A DNA stretch of 64,000 bases from Pseudomonadota bacterium (GTDB taxonomy: Bacteria > Pseudomonadota > Alphaproteobacteria > Acetobacterales > Acetobacteraceae): contig JAJZFA010000003.1 in assembly GCA_021805565.1 (NCBI GenBank), positions 91,723-155,722 of the forward strand. Reading direction: 5' to 3'. Below the pieces are notes generated by a model. That model was not told where the DNA came from and searched no databases. It saw nothing but the letters and a program-made list of their open reading frames with translations. Shown one piece after another: positions 44,212 through 52,557 of the stretch (its first letter is position 1; the number at the start of each line of letters is the position of its first letter). The translations under genes and the position numbers were made by a program.

Positions 44212-45234
44212 TCAATGGCCTTCTTTCGGCTTTTCGACATGGCCGCCGAATTCGAACCGCATCGCCGACAGCAACCGGTCGCCATAATCGGCCTCCCCAC
44301 GGGAACTGAACCGGGCGAACAACGCCGCCGAAATGACCGGCGCCGGCACGCTTTCGTCGATAGCCGCCTGCACCGTCCAGCGGCCTTCGCCGGAATCGGA
44401 CACGCGGCCCGCGAAATTGCCCAGATCGGGGCTTTTGCGCAACGCGCTCGCGGACAGATCGAGCAGCCACGACGCCACGACACTGCCACGCCGCCATACC
44501 TCGGCCACCGCCGCCACGTCGATATCGTATTTATACCGTTCCGGATGCCGCAGCGGCGTGGTTTCCGCATCGTCGACCTGAGTCTGCAGCCCGACATTGG
44601 CATGTTTGATGATGTTGAACCCTTCGGCATACGCCGCCATCAGCCCATACTCGATACCGTTATGCACCATCTTCACAAAATGCCCCGCCCCGTTCGGCCC
44701 GCAATGCAAATAGCCCTGTTCGGCGGTGTTGGGCGCCCCATCCGCGCCCGGCGTGCGCGGCGCGGCATCGACGCCGGGCGCCAAAGACTTGAAGATCGGG
44801 TCGAGATGTTTCACCACATCCGGTTCCCCGCCGATCATGTGGCAATAGCCGCGTTCCAGCCCCCACACGCCGCCGCTGACGCCGACATCGACGTAATGCA
44901 GGCCTTTTTCACGCAAATCGGCCGCCCGGCGGATATCGTCATGGTAATACGAATTGCCGCCATCCACCACGATATCGCCCTTCTCCAGCAGCGGAATTAG
45001 CGATTTCAGCACCGGATCGACAACGGCGGCCGGCACCATCAGCCACACCAGGCGCGGCGTTCTGAGTTGCTTGACGAAATCCGGCAGGCTGGTCGTTCCC
45101 TTGGCGCCCTTGGCGACCAGGGCATCGACGGCTTCGCGGTGGCTGTCATAGACCAGACAGTCGTGACCCGCCTTGGCCAACCGGACCACCATATTGCCGC
45201 CCATCCGTCCCAGGCCGATCATTCCCAATTGCAT
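44212..45234 (-). CDS. gnd: 6-phosphogluconate dehydrogenase, decarboxylating (short NAD-type)
   Basis: A 340-residue enzyme converting 6-phosphogluconate to ribulose-5-phosphate and CO2. The Rossmann start is MQLGMIGLGRMGGNMV, followed by DGGNSYYHDDIRRA, the catalytic YVDVGVSGGVWGLERGY and the Lys/His block GHFVKMVHNGIEYG. The length (about 330-340 against ~470 in E. coli) is that of the dimeric NAD-preferring form. No zwf or pgl gene is in the window, so the source of 6-phosphogluconate is encoded elsewhere (or comes from gluconate). Second gene of the operon, 44 bp after glk. Confidence 0.94.
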   Translation of the reverse strand: MQLGMIGLGRMGGNMVVRLAKAGHDCLVYDSHREAVDALVAKGAKGTTSLPDFVKQLRTPRLVWLMVPAAVVDPVLKSLIPLLEKGDIVVDGGNSYYHDDIRRAADLREKGLHYVDVGVSGGVWGLERGYCHMIGGEPDVVKHLDPIFKSLAPGVDAAPRTPGADGAPNTAEQGYLHCGPNGAGHFVKMVHNGIEYGLMAAYAEGFNIIKHANVGLQTQVDDAETTPLRHPERYKYDIDVAAVAEVWRRGSVVASWLLDLSASALRKSPDLGNFAGRVSDSGEGRWTVQAAIDESVPAPVISAALFARFSSRGEADYGDRLLSAMRFEFGGHVEKPKEGH

Positions 45235-45278
45235 CGTTCATTCCTTCGTTCGTTAAAAGGCATCGTCCGGCCACCGGG

Positions 45279-46271
45279 TCAGTCCCCGGAGGCCTGCTCC
45301 AGCCCGTATATGGCAGCCCCAAGCAGGGCGGCGTTGATCATGATGACGTGAACGGGCACCGCGCCGAGAAGGGTGGCGAACCGTCCCTTCGCGGTAAAGG
45401 CCCGCATGAACGCACCGTCCTGAAGCTGCGGGATCATCCGCGGCGGCATACCGCCCGCCAGATAGACGCCGCCGGTCGCCATGACCTTCAACGCGAGATT
45501 GCCGGCCTCGGCGCCCCACACATCGATGACGATGCGCAGCGTCTCCGCCGCGAGCTTGTTGCCGCCGGTATCGGTCAGCGCGGCCTCGACGATCAGCGGG
45601 GTGCGATCCTTCGCCGCCCGCAAACGGGCGGCGAAGGCGGGGCTTTCGGACGATGGATCGCGGGACCGCACGAAATCATACACGTTCGGCAGCCCGGACC
45701 CGGCGCAAACCCGTTCATACGCGGCGTGGCGAAAACGCTCGGTCACGAAGGCCCACAGCCCAGCCTGAATCTCGTTGGCCGGGGCGAAATCCGCGTGCCC
45801 GCCTTCCGACGCGCAGGCAATGTATCGATCGCCGCCCCAGATCAGGAACGCCTCCCCCAATCCGGTGCCGGGGGCCAGGATGGCAAGCGGCGCGTTGGCT
45901 TCCGCCTGCCCGCCGTTGATGACGACCGTCTCGGCGGGATCCAGATGCGGCACCGCGATGGCGATGGCCTTCAGATCGTTCAACAAGGTGACGCGATGCA
46001 GTCCGAGGCTGGCGGCAAGGGCAGCTTCTTCCAGATCCCAGGGCAGGTTGGTCAGATGGGCGCGCCCATCGGTCACCGGGCCAGCCACGTCGAAACACGC
46101 CGAGTCCGGACTGACGCCGGTGCTGGCCAGAAACGCCGCCACGATGGATTGCAGGCCGTCATGGTCCGCGCTGCGGAATTCCTGCTCCGCGACAAAATCG
46201 CGCGGCCCGCGTCCGGGCGACACCAGGGCCAGGCGCGTGGTGGTGCCGCCGATATCGCCCGCGATCAGCAT
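45279..46271 (-). CDS. glk: Glucokinase
   Basis: A 330-residue ROK-unrelated bacterial glucokinase (Glk family). [16 protein letters not shown] is the phosphate-1 loop, [19 protein letters not shown] and LLNDLKAIA carry the sugar-binding Asn-Asp, and [14 protein letters not shown] and [10 protein letters not shown] are the later ATP and sugar contacts. It phosphorylates glucose with ATP in the cytosol. The start at 46271 (MLIAGDIGG) was preferred to a longer frame beginning at 46367, whose extra residues are not family-like. First gene of the glk-gnd-tal-pgi-rpiA operon, downstream of a hairpin-rich intergenic region. Confidence 0.93.
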   Translation of the reverse strand: MLIAGDIGGTTTRLALVSPGRGPRDFVAEQEFRSADHDGLQSIVAAFLASTGVSPDSACFDVAGPVTDGRAHLTNLPWDLEEAALAASLGLHRVTLLNDLKAIAIAVPHLDPAETVVINGGQAEANAPLAILAPGTGLGEAFLIWGGDRYIACASEGGHADFAPANEIQAGLWAFVTERFRHAAYERVCAGSGLPNVYDFVRSRDPSSESPAFAARLRAAKDRTPLIVEAALTDTGGNKLAAETLRIVIDVWGAEAGNLALKVMATGGVYLAGGMPPRMIPQLQDGAFMRAFTAKGRFATLLGAVPVHVIMINAALLGAAIYGLEQASGD

Positions 46272-46377
46272 CGGGATGCCGTCCTTCCGTAGCAGCCATG
46301 CACGCTGGGAACTGTCCCCGGTGCGACGTGACAAGGGTAGATAATCTAAATTGAAGCGCCAGCGCAAAACAGCGTGG

Positions 46378-46528
46378 CCGGCGTGAATTTTCGGTCACGC
46401 CGGGCACGGCCAAATCGGGGTGCCCCGGCGTGGCCGAACCGGCGGGTCGCCGCGCGGCGACCTCCCCTGCTTTCGGGCCCGCCGGCAATCTGGCTCCTGG
46501 TTCCGGCGCGGGGCTTGCCGCCGGAACC
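46378..46528. repeat. Three strong inverted repeats in the glk / dehydrogenase intergenic region
   Basis: Perfect inverted repeats are CCGGCGTGA 46378-46386 with TCACGCCGG 46395-46403; an 18-bp uninterrupted palindrome of GGTCGCCGC and GCGGCGACC at 46445-46462; and GGTTCCGGCG 46499-46508 with CGCCGGAACC 46519-46528. They lie between two divergent genes, so they are not simple terminators for either one; regulatory or REP-like roles are possible. Confidence 0.75.
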
Positions 46529-46572
46529 GCCGGTGCCCAAAGTTGCGATGGCTTCGGCGTTGGGGGAGTGCG

Positions 46573-47475
46573 ATGAAAGGTCTGTTTCTGGATGCCGTGG
46601 ACGATCTGGCCGGGGTTTTCCGCCGCGTCCGCCGCCCCGGCGACCCCGATATGGATGTCATCGAACGCACCGACATCGCGCCGGACGAACTGCCGGCCCT
46701 GACCGCCGGATACGACTTCATCTTCGACGATCACACACAGTTGCCAAGCGGCGTGCTGCGCGCCTGCGCCAGTCTGAAGCACATTATCTTCCTCGGCACC
46801 GGTGCCCGCAGCTACATGAACCCCGAGGAACTGGCCGCCATCGGCAAGACCGTGCACATCGTAAAAGGCTACGGCGATACAGCGGTGGCGGAGCACGCCA
46901 TCGCGCTTATGTGGGCGGCGGCACGCGGTTTGGTCCGCATGGACAGCTTCATGCGCTCTGGCAACTGGCTCCGCACCGAGGGCCTCCAACTAACCGCTAA
47001 AACCCTCGGGCTGCTCGGTTTTGGCGGTATCGCGGCGGAAATGGCCCGCATCGCCACCGGTTCCGGCATGCGGGTACTGGCCTGGAACCGGACGCCGCGG
47101 ACAGCGCCGGGAGTTTCGTTCGTGGCGCTGGACACGCTGCTGGCGGATAGCGATGTCCTGTCGGTGCATCTGCTGCCGAACGACGAAACGCGCGGCTTTT
47201 TGGGGGCGGAACGGCTGGCGAAATTGCGGCCGGGGGCGATCCTGGTGAACACCGCGCGCGGGGCGATCGTGGACCGGGCCGCGATGATCGCCGCGTTGCG
47301 ATCCGGCCATCTGCGCCACGCCGCGCTGGATGTGTTCGACACCGAACCGTTGCCGGCCGGAGACGAACTGACCACGCTGGACAATGTAACGTTGTCGGCG
47401 CACAGCGCCTTCCGCACGCCCGAGGCGAGCGATAAGCTGATCCGGATGGCGCTGGATATCGCGTGCGGATTGTAG
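46573..47475 (+). CDS. D-2-hydroxyacid dehydrogenase (NAD-dependent)
   Basis: A 300-residue member of the D-isomer-specific 2-hydroxyacid dehydrogenases. The cofactor site is LGLLGFGGIAAEMARIA (G-x-G-x-x-A). The catalytic Arg is in LVNTARGAIVDRAAM, the Glu in LDVFDTEPLP, and the His in TLSAHSAFRTPEA. It reduces or oxidises a 2-keto/2-hydroxy acid; phosphoglycerate-like, glyoxylate or other substrates are all possible. The start at 46573 follows a GGGGGAG ribosome site; the upstream frame runs through the hairpin region. Divergent from glk. Confidence 0.87.
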   Translation: MKGLFLDAVDDLAGVFRRVRRPGDPDMDVIERTDIAPDELPALTAGYDFIFDDHTQLPSGVLRACASLKHIIFLGTGARSYMNPEELAAIGKTVHIVKGYGDTAVAEHAIALMWAAARGLVRMDSFMRSGNWLRTEGLQLTAKTLGLLGFGGIAAEMARIATGSGMRVLAWNRTPRTAPGVSFVALDTLLADSDVLSVHLLPNDETRGFLGAERLAKLRPGAILVNTARGAIVDRAAMIAALRSGHLRHAALDVFDTEPLPAGDELTTLDNVTLSAHSAFRTPEASDKLIRMALDIACGL

Positions 47476-47546
47476 CGCGCCATGGGAACATTTATTGAAT
47501 TACCGGCGCAACGGATGAAGAAGTCGCACACGGAATCATTGTACCT

Positions 47547-48446
47547 GTGACCAAAACCGTCTTAACAACGAAGATCGACCCAGGCTACGACGATCTGCCC
47601 GAATGCCGGTATCATTTCCCCAAGACCTACTTGCGGGCGATGGAAGCGGCACGGGGCGATTGGATTGTTTACTATGAACCGCGCCGTGGGTCCGACGACC
47701 TGAGCAGCCGGGGTGGCCGTCAATCTTATTTCGGCGCGGCGCGCGTAACTCGTATTGAGTCCGACCCTAACAGGCCGGATCGTTATTACGCTTACGTTGA
47801 GGAATTTCTCCCGTTCGATCGCCCGGTTCCGTTCAAGGAAGGCGAACATTACTATGAAAATGGCCTGCGCCGCGACGATGGCGGCACCAGCAAAGGTGCT
47901 TTCGGACGTTCCGTACGCCCGATATCCGAAAGCGAATACAACACCATTTTGAGCGCCGGCTTTGCCCAGGCGATCGGGGATGAACAACCCGCCCGCGAAC
48001 AACCGGCATTTGCGTTCGCCGATGAACCCGCGACGTTCGACAGACCCATTGTGGAACGTGTTGTCGCCAGACCGTTCCGCGACGCGGTGTTCTCATCGGT
48101 CGTCAAAACCGCCTATGGCAACACCTGCGCCATGACCGGACTAAAGATCATAAACGGCGGCGGCCGGTCGGAGGTTCAGGCGGCGCACATCCGCCCCGTC
48201 AGCGCGTCCGGCACGGACTCCGTCCGTAACGGTGTGGCTCTCTGCGGCACCGTTCATTGGATGTTCGACCGGGGCCTGTTATCGCTGGACGACGACTACA
48301 ATATCCTTTTGGCCAAGGATAAAGTGCCGGACACGGTTTTACGCCTCATAAATCCAGACCGGCGGATGCTATTGCCGCCACAACGCGACCTTCGGCCGAA
48401 CCCGCAATGGCTCCGGTATCATCGGGAAACGATCTTCAAAGGCTGA
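47547..48446 (+). CDS. HNH endonuclease with N-terminal PUA/EVE-like domain (candidate modification-dependent restriction enzyme)
   Basis: A 299-residue protein in two parts. Residues ~20-95 (YHFPKTYLRAMEAARGDWIVYYEP, then YFGAARVTRI, YYAYVEEFLPF) have the look of a PUA/EVE-type beta barrel that reads modified bases. Residues ~185-255 form an HNH nuclease: Cys194 (GNTCAMTGL), His214 (VQAAHIRPV), Asn228 (RNGVALC) and His237 (VHWMFDRGLLSLDDDYNI). Barrel-plus-HNH fusions are known among type IV restriction enzymes that cut DNA with modified cytosine. That role is inferred here. The start is GTG. It is a single gene, with a 120-residue orphan convergent to it. Confidence 0.75.
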   Translation: MTKTVLTTKIDPGYDDLPECRYHFPKTYLRAMEAARGDWIVYYEPRRGSDDLSSRGGRQSYFGAARVTRIESDPNRPDRYYAYVEEFLPFDRPVPFKEGEHYYENGLRRDDGGTSKGAFGRSVRPISESEYNTILSAGFAQAIGDEQPAREQPAFAFADEPATFDRPIVERVVARPFRDAVFSSVVKTAYGNTCAMTGLKIINGGGRSEVQAAHIRPVSASGTDSVRNGVALCGTVHWMFDRGLLSLDDDYNILLAKDKVPDTVLRLINPDRRMLLPPQRDLRPNPQWLRYHRETIFKG

Positions 48447-48502
48447 CCCGACCCGGCTCAGACCGCATATCCCGCTTCTATTTACCGCGGTATCGTATCG
48501 TT

Positions 48503-48865
48503 TCAATAAAAGCCGGCGGGTTTGGCGTCATATATTATCTTTGAGCCGTCCTTATCGTTGGCGTCGATAATCAGCTTCGGCCCGGCTTGGTTTCCTCGCA
48601 CGGTCGCGATATCGGGTGTGGTATCGAAGATAAGCAACGCATCCGATCCGCCTCCGTGCGCATCGGGTGAGATTTGGCCGCAAAGACGCCCGTCGTCAGC
48701 GATCCCGATTTCGAGCAGGTAGGTAACCTCGGTTTCGGGATTTTCGATCACCAGCGAGAAATCGTATCCCGACGACGTGTTAGCACCGAAAAATACACGC
48801 CATGAATCGCTGCGCTCTTTCGGCGTGAATAACTGGTCGATCATACTGCCGATAACGCTTTTCAT
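48503..48865 (-). CDS. Orphan acidic protein, 120 residues
   Basis: No family recognised. The start at 48865 (MKSVIGSMIDQLFTPKERSDS) is supported by an AAGGAAAG ribosome site 7 bp upstream. The sequence alternates beta-prone strands (WRVFFGANTSSGYDFSLVI, VTYLLEIGI, ALLIFDTTPD, PKLIIDANDKDG) with many Asp residues, suggesting a small cytosolic beta-rich protein. No signal peptide or membrane segment. Its stop lies 57 bp from the end of the HNH endonuclease gene, convergent with it; a functional link, for example as an inhibitor, is only speculation. Confidence 0.6.
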   Translation of the reverse strand: MKSVIGSMIDQLFTPKERSDSWRVFFGANTSSGYDFSLVIENPETEVTYLLEIGIADDGRLCGQISPDAHGGGSDALLIFDTTPDIATVRGNQAGPKLIIDANDKDGSKIIYDAKPAGFY

Positions 48866-49278
48866 AATACTTTCCTTTTCGGCGCGGTGTCGAACATTAC
48901 AGGCTCCGGCCGATGTCGCCAACGGTCTTCTCCAAGCGCCAAGTATGAAAGCACAACTGCTAGGTCTGAGTTGGGCCGCCGAGGCCGTCCTTCAATCGCT
49001 GACCGTCGATGACCCTGGACAGGGCGATCGCAAACCAACCCCCGCTTGCGCCCGCCCACAATTCTGTCCCGGCAGCACCCACCGGCGAATGCAGCGTACC
49101 GCGATGTTGCATCGCGGTCATGCCGCCATCCTACCGCCCCGGTCTATCCGCCTGGGCCGATTTTCCTGACCGATCCAGTGTCGGCCCGGCGGCGAAATCG
49201 TGTATCGTGACCACGCACGCCGGACCTCGCGTTCCGTCCGCCCGTCTTCACCACAAGCGGCGTGCCGTGGAGTCTTGC
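48866..49278. other. Intergenic, no supportable gene
   Basis: A 413-bp stretch between two divergently transcribed genes. Open frames on both strands overlap one another and contain no motif. It should hold the promoters of the orphan (minus) and of the nitronate monooxygenase (plus). Confidence 0.5.
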
Positions 49279-50208
49279 ATGACCAGCTTTTCCGCCTTGC
49301 GGCAACGGCTCCGGCTGCCACTGATCGCCGCTCCGATGTTTCGCGTCTCGGGCGTGGACCTGGTCGTTGCCGCCTGCCGCAACGGCGTCATCGGCGCGTT
49401 CCCCACGGCCAACTGCCGGTCGGTGGAGGAACTCGATGCCTGGCTGTCGGCGATCCGGATCGAACCGCTGGCAGCGCCGTGGTGCGCGAATTTGATCGTT
49501 CACCGGTCCAATCCCAGGATGAAGGACGATCTGGCGGTCCTGCTGCGCCACGCACCGGAAATCGTCATTACCAGCGTCGGATCGCCCGCCGGGGTCGCCG
49601 GACCGCTGCACGATGCCGGGGCACTAGTGTTTTCCGACGTTGCGTCCATCCGTCACGCCGAACGGGCGATCGAAGCCGGGGCGGACGGGCTGATCCTGCT
49701 GACGGCCGGCGCGGGCGGGCAAACCGGGTGGCTGAATCCATTCGCCTTTGTGCGCGCGGTGCGGCGGTTCTTCAGCGGCCCGCTGGTGCTGGCGGGCGGA
49801 ATCGGCGACGGGCAAGCCCTGGCGGCGGCGCTGGCGCTGGGCTGCGACCTTGGCTACATGGGCACGCGGTTCATCGCGACGACAGAAAGCATGGCTCAGC
49901 CCGCCTATAAACAGATGCTGGTCGATTGCAGCGCCGACGATGTGCTGCTGACGCGGGCGTTCACCGGATTGCAGACCAACATGCTGCGGCCGTCGGTTGT
50001 CGCTGCCGGACTGGACCCGGACAGCTTGCCGGAACACGGCGGCCTGGATGTGTCCAAGGACATCGCCGCCGGCCAGCCCCGCCGCTGGCGCGATATCTGG
50101 AGCGCCGGCCACAGCGTATCGGCGGTCTCCCACATCCTTCCCGCCGACGCCCTGATCCGCTCGGTCGCCACGGAATACGAAGCAGCCCGGGCGCGAACAG
50201 GATCATGA
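49279..50208 (+). CDS. Nitronate monooxygenase (2-nitropropane dioxygenase-like)
   Basis: A 309-residue FMN-dependent TIM barrel. LPLIAAPMFRVSGVDLVVAACRNGVIGAFP is the N-terminal family block, split here by a family-typical Gly. GADGLILLTAGAGGQTGW contains the substrate/FMN loop, LVLAGGIGDGQALAAALALG the phosphate-binding part, and GTRFIATTES the last FMN contact. It oxidises alkyl nitronates such as propionate-3-nitronate. The start at 49279 was chosen because the longer frame (from 49009) has no family-like residues. Single gene; nagA follows 95 bp later on the same strand. Confidence 0.88.
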   Translation: MTSFSALRQRLRLPLIAAPMFRVSGVDLVVAACRNGVIGAFPTANCRSVEELDAWLSAIRIEPLAAPWCANLIVHRSNPRMKDDLAVLLRHAPEIVITSVGSPAGVAGPLHDAGALVFSDVASIRHAERAIEAGADGLILLTAGAGGQTGWLNPFAFVRAVRRFFSGPLVLAGGIGDGQALAAALALGCDLGYMGTRFIATTESMAQPAYKQMLVDCSADDVLLTRAFTGLQTNMLRPSVVAAGLDPDSLPEHGGLDVSKDIAAGQPRRWRDIWSAGHSVSAVSHILPADALIRSVATEYEAARARTGS

Positions 50209-50303
50209 CAGGGAAGCAACCCCAGACCATACCCGCCGGGCGCCCGGCGATCCGGCCGCCGGACGCCGGTTAAAACCTAGTCAACCCGGTCCCTGGCAAT
50301 CGT

Positions 50304-51299
50304 ATGCAAACCCCCGGCCTCACGGATCTTCAGGTCAACGGCTATGCCGGTATCGATTTCAACGATGCCGGCCTGACCGCCGCGGCCCTGGACCACGCAT
50401 TGCAAGCCATGGCGGCGGCGAACGTAACCACCTGCCTGCCCACGCTGATCACCGCAGGCGAAGCGACGCTGCAAGCGCGTCTGCACGCCCTGGACGAAGC
50501 CGTCGCCACCAGCCGCCTGGGGCCGGCGATGGTGCCAGGATTCCATTTGGAAGGGCCCTTCCTCAATCCCGCGTCCGGCTATGCCGGCTGTCATCCGCCC
50601 GCCGCGATGGTTCCGCCTGACCCGGCTCTGCTGGATCGCCTGACACGCACCTTGCGCCGCCCCGTTTTGCTGCTGACCCTGGCCCCGGAGGGCGACAATG
50701 CCCTGGCACTGATCGCTCACGCCGTGGCGAGCGGGACGATCGTCGCCATGGGTCACACCGCCGCCGATTTGGTCACGACCGGACAGGCCGTCCGAGCGGG
50801 GGTCGCGCTGAGCACCCATCTGGGCAACGCCCTGCCCCAGCCGCAACCGAAATTCCTCAACCCGCTGATCGCGCAACTGGCGCAGGACGCCCTGAGCGCC
50901 AGTTTTATCGCCGACGGTATTCACATTCCGCAGCATGCGCTGAAAGTTTTGCTGCGCGCGAAAACCTATCCAAGGTGCATCCTGGTCACCGATGCCACCG
51001 CCGCCGCCGCCGCGCCATCCGGGCTTTACCGCTTCGCCGGGATGACGATCGAACACGCCGCCGACGGGTCGGTTCGCGTCCCCGGCACCACCGCCCTGGC
51101 CGGGTCCGCGCTTTGCCTGGACCAGGCAGTACGAAACCTGGTCGCATGGCAAATCGCCGATGCCCCGACCGCACTGGCCATGGCATCCACCCAGCCTAAC
51201 GCGCTGCTGGCCCCTGCCCTGGCCCGCCGCGGGATCGCATGGTCAACGGCCCCGGTGCGGTGGACGGCGGACCTGCGGCCGCGTCGTTCGCGAGATTAA
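50304..51299 (+). CDS. nagA: N-acetylglucosamine-6-phosphate deacetylase-like amidohydrolase
   Basis: A 331-residue amidohydrolase of the NagA family. DLQVNGYAGIDFN is the equivalent of the usual QLNGCGG block, FHLEGPFLNP gives the metal-binding Glu, GHTAAD and THLGNALP the two metal His, GIHIP the substrate His, and LVTDATAAAA the catalytic Asp. It should remove acetate from GlcNAc-6-phosphate in amino-sugar recycling. It begins right at the barrel, lacking the ~50 N-terminal residues of the E. coli protein that form part of the second domain, so the fold may be minimal or the start may lie upstream. No nagB or nag transporter nearby. Confidence 0.82.
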   Translation: MQTPGLTDLQVNGYAGIDFNDAGLTAAALDHALQAMAAANVTTCLPTLITAGEATLQARLHALDEAVATSRLGPAMVPGFHLEGPFLNPASGYAGCHPPAAMVPPDPALLDRLTRTLRRPVLLLTLAPEGDNALALIAHAVASGTIVAMGHTAADLVTTGQAVRAGVALSTHLGNALPQPQPKFLNPLIAQLAQDALSASFIADGIHIPQHALKVLLRAKTYPRCILVTDATAAAAAPSGLYRFAGMTIEHAADGSVRVPGTTALAGSALCLDQAVRNLVAWQIADAPTALAMASTQPNALLAPALARRGIAWSTAPVRWTADLRPRRSRD

Positions 51300-51389
51300 G
51301 GCGGTTTGGGCGATCGGTGAATTGGGGCGCCGATAAAGGTGACCGCTCAAAACAAAAACTTAGTGTCCGTCTGAGAACTTTCCGAGTCA

Positions 51390-52079
51390 TTAGAGTCTGT
51401 TAGCGATGGGAGCTTGAATTCACTGAACCTTCTATGATTCCCTCGCTGTTATCGATTCGCCGGGTGGCTCGTGTGGACGGGCGAGAACAGGCAACGGTAC
51501 TACCAGGACAAGCTACGGTATCCAAGCGACCTGACCGACGATGAATGATCGGAAGTGAATTTGCCGATCCGGCCTGCCAAGCGCGGCGGCCGGCGACGAG
51601 AAGTCGAGGTAAGAGAGGTTCTCAACGGTATCATGTACGTGCTGAGTACCGGCTGTCATTGGCGCTACATACCCGGAGACCTTCCGCCAAAGAGCACAGT
51701 GTACGGCTATCTCCAGCCCTGGATCGCGATGGCAGGGTACTGGCGATGACGTCGTTGCACCGCCTGTTTCCGTTCATGACGAAGGTTTTTCGACGACGGC
51801 GGCTACCAGGGACCGCGGTTCCGGCAGGCATTGGCGAAGGTATTGGCACAGCTTTCGGTTCACATCCTTAAACGTTCGGACATGGCGCAAGGCTTCGAGG
51901 TCGTACCCTGGCGCTCGGTGGTCGAACCGGCCCTCGCCTGGATCAACCGTTGCCGGCGCCAGGCCAAGGATTTCGAGAACTTGACCCGTACCGCTCTCGC
52001 ATTCATAAAGCTGGCCTCGACCCAGCCGGTGCTGAGAGAATTAACCAATCTCAATTAAGTGTTTTCGGACAGACTTTAA
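51390..52079 (+). mobile_element. Degenerate IS5-family insertion sequence
   Basis: The ends are short inverted repeats, TTAGAGTCTGT (51390-51400) and ACAGACTTTAA (52069-52079). Inside is a broken transposase (51471-52058). It is smaller than intact IS5/IS427-type elements (~0.85-1.2 kb), which fits internal deletion. It lies between nagA and a broken serine resolvase. Confidence 0.7.
51471..52058 (+). pseudogene. IS5-family transposase, interrupted by nonsense codon and internal deletion
   Basis: A reading frame from GTG 51471 gives WTGENRQRYYQDKLRYPSDL then TDDE and stops at TGA 51546, where intact relatives have Trp (DDEW). It resumes in the same frame as RGGRRREVEVREVLNGIMYV then TGCHWRYIPGDLPPKSTVYGY. 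That is the IS5 N-terminal domain. After a missing catalytic section, FDDGGYQGPRFRQALAK and FEVVPWRSVVEPALAWINRC are the C-terminal part with the E-motif region. Non-functional. Confidence 0.8.
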
Positions 52080-52113
52080 GGGTGCTAGCCGGCGCCGACG
52101 CGCAGACCGACAC

Positions 52114-52453
52114 GACGACGCGCAACGGCACCTCACCTTCGGCATTTTCGCTGCTTTCGCTGAGTTCGAGCGTGAGTCGATCGCCGAACACACCATGGCT
52201 GGGCTGGCCATCGCGAGAGCCCGCGTACGCATGCCCAGAAGCACATGGCGGAGGGCTTTATTCGCGTCGCTGGCTATCGCGCGAGCCCTCGGGCGCCCGC
52301 TTAAGATGGACCGCGCCACGCTGCCGATGGCGATGTCGGCAATGGCGGACCGCAAAGCCGTTGCAGTCGAGGTGCCGCCCGGCTCGGCCGAACCACCCCC
52401 ACGCTTTACACCTACGTCAGCGGCGATGGAACGCCGAAGGCGCCGGCGCCTGA
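52114..52453 (+). pseudogene. Serine recombinase (Tn3-type resolvase) C-terminal remnant with frameshift
   Basis: From 52114 the frame reads HLTFGIFAAFAEFERESIAE then HTMAGLAIARARVR, the end of the catalytic domain and the long helix E of resolvase/invertase proteins. About 20 extra residues follow, then GRPLKMDRATLPMAMSAM, the DNA-binding hinge. The final HTH motif (LYTYVSGDGTPKAPAP) is readable only in another frame, ending 52453, so at least one frameshift is present. It adjoins the IS5 remnant and suggests a lost Tn3-like transposon. Confidence 0.7.
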
Positions 52454-52557
52454 TGCCGAACGGGGTCGCTGTGTTATCTGAGGCGCTTGCGACCTTCCAA
52501 CTGCTGACCTACAACGATCTCCATCGAACTGGACCGGGGTTTGGGCTAGGAACAAGA

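Noticed and set aside
43759..45000. 413-codon plus-strand frame
   Set aside because: Antisense shadow of tal and gnd.
46420..46572. N-terminal extension of the hydroxyacid dehydrogenase
   Set aside because: It runs through the palindromic intergenic DNA and gives Arg/Gly-rich residues; a good ribosome site precedes the ATG at 46573.
52195..52557. Long N-terminal extension of the secreted orphan
   Set aside because: These codons are the resolvase remnant; the signal peptide clearly begins at 52558.
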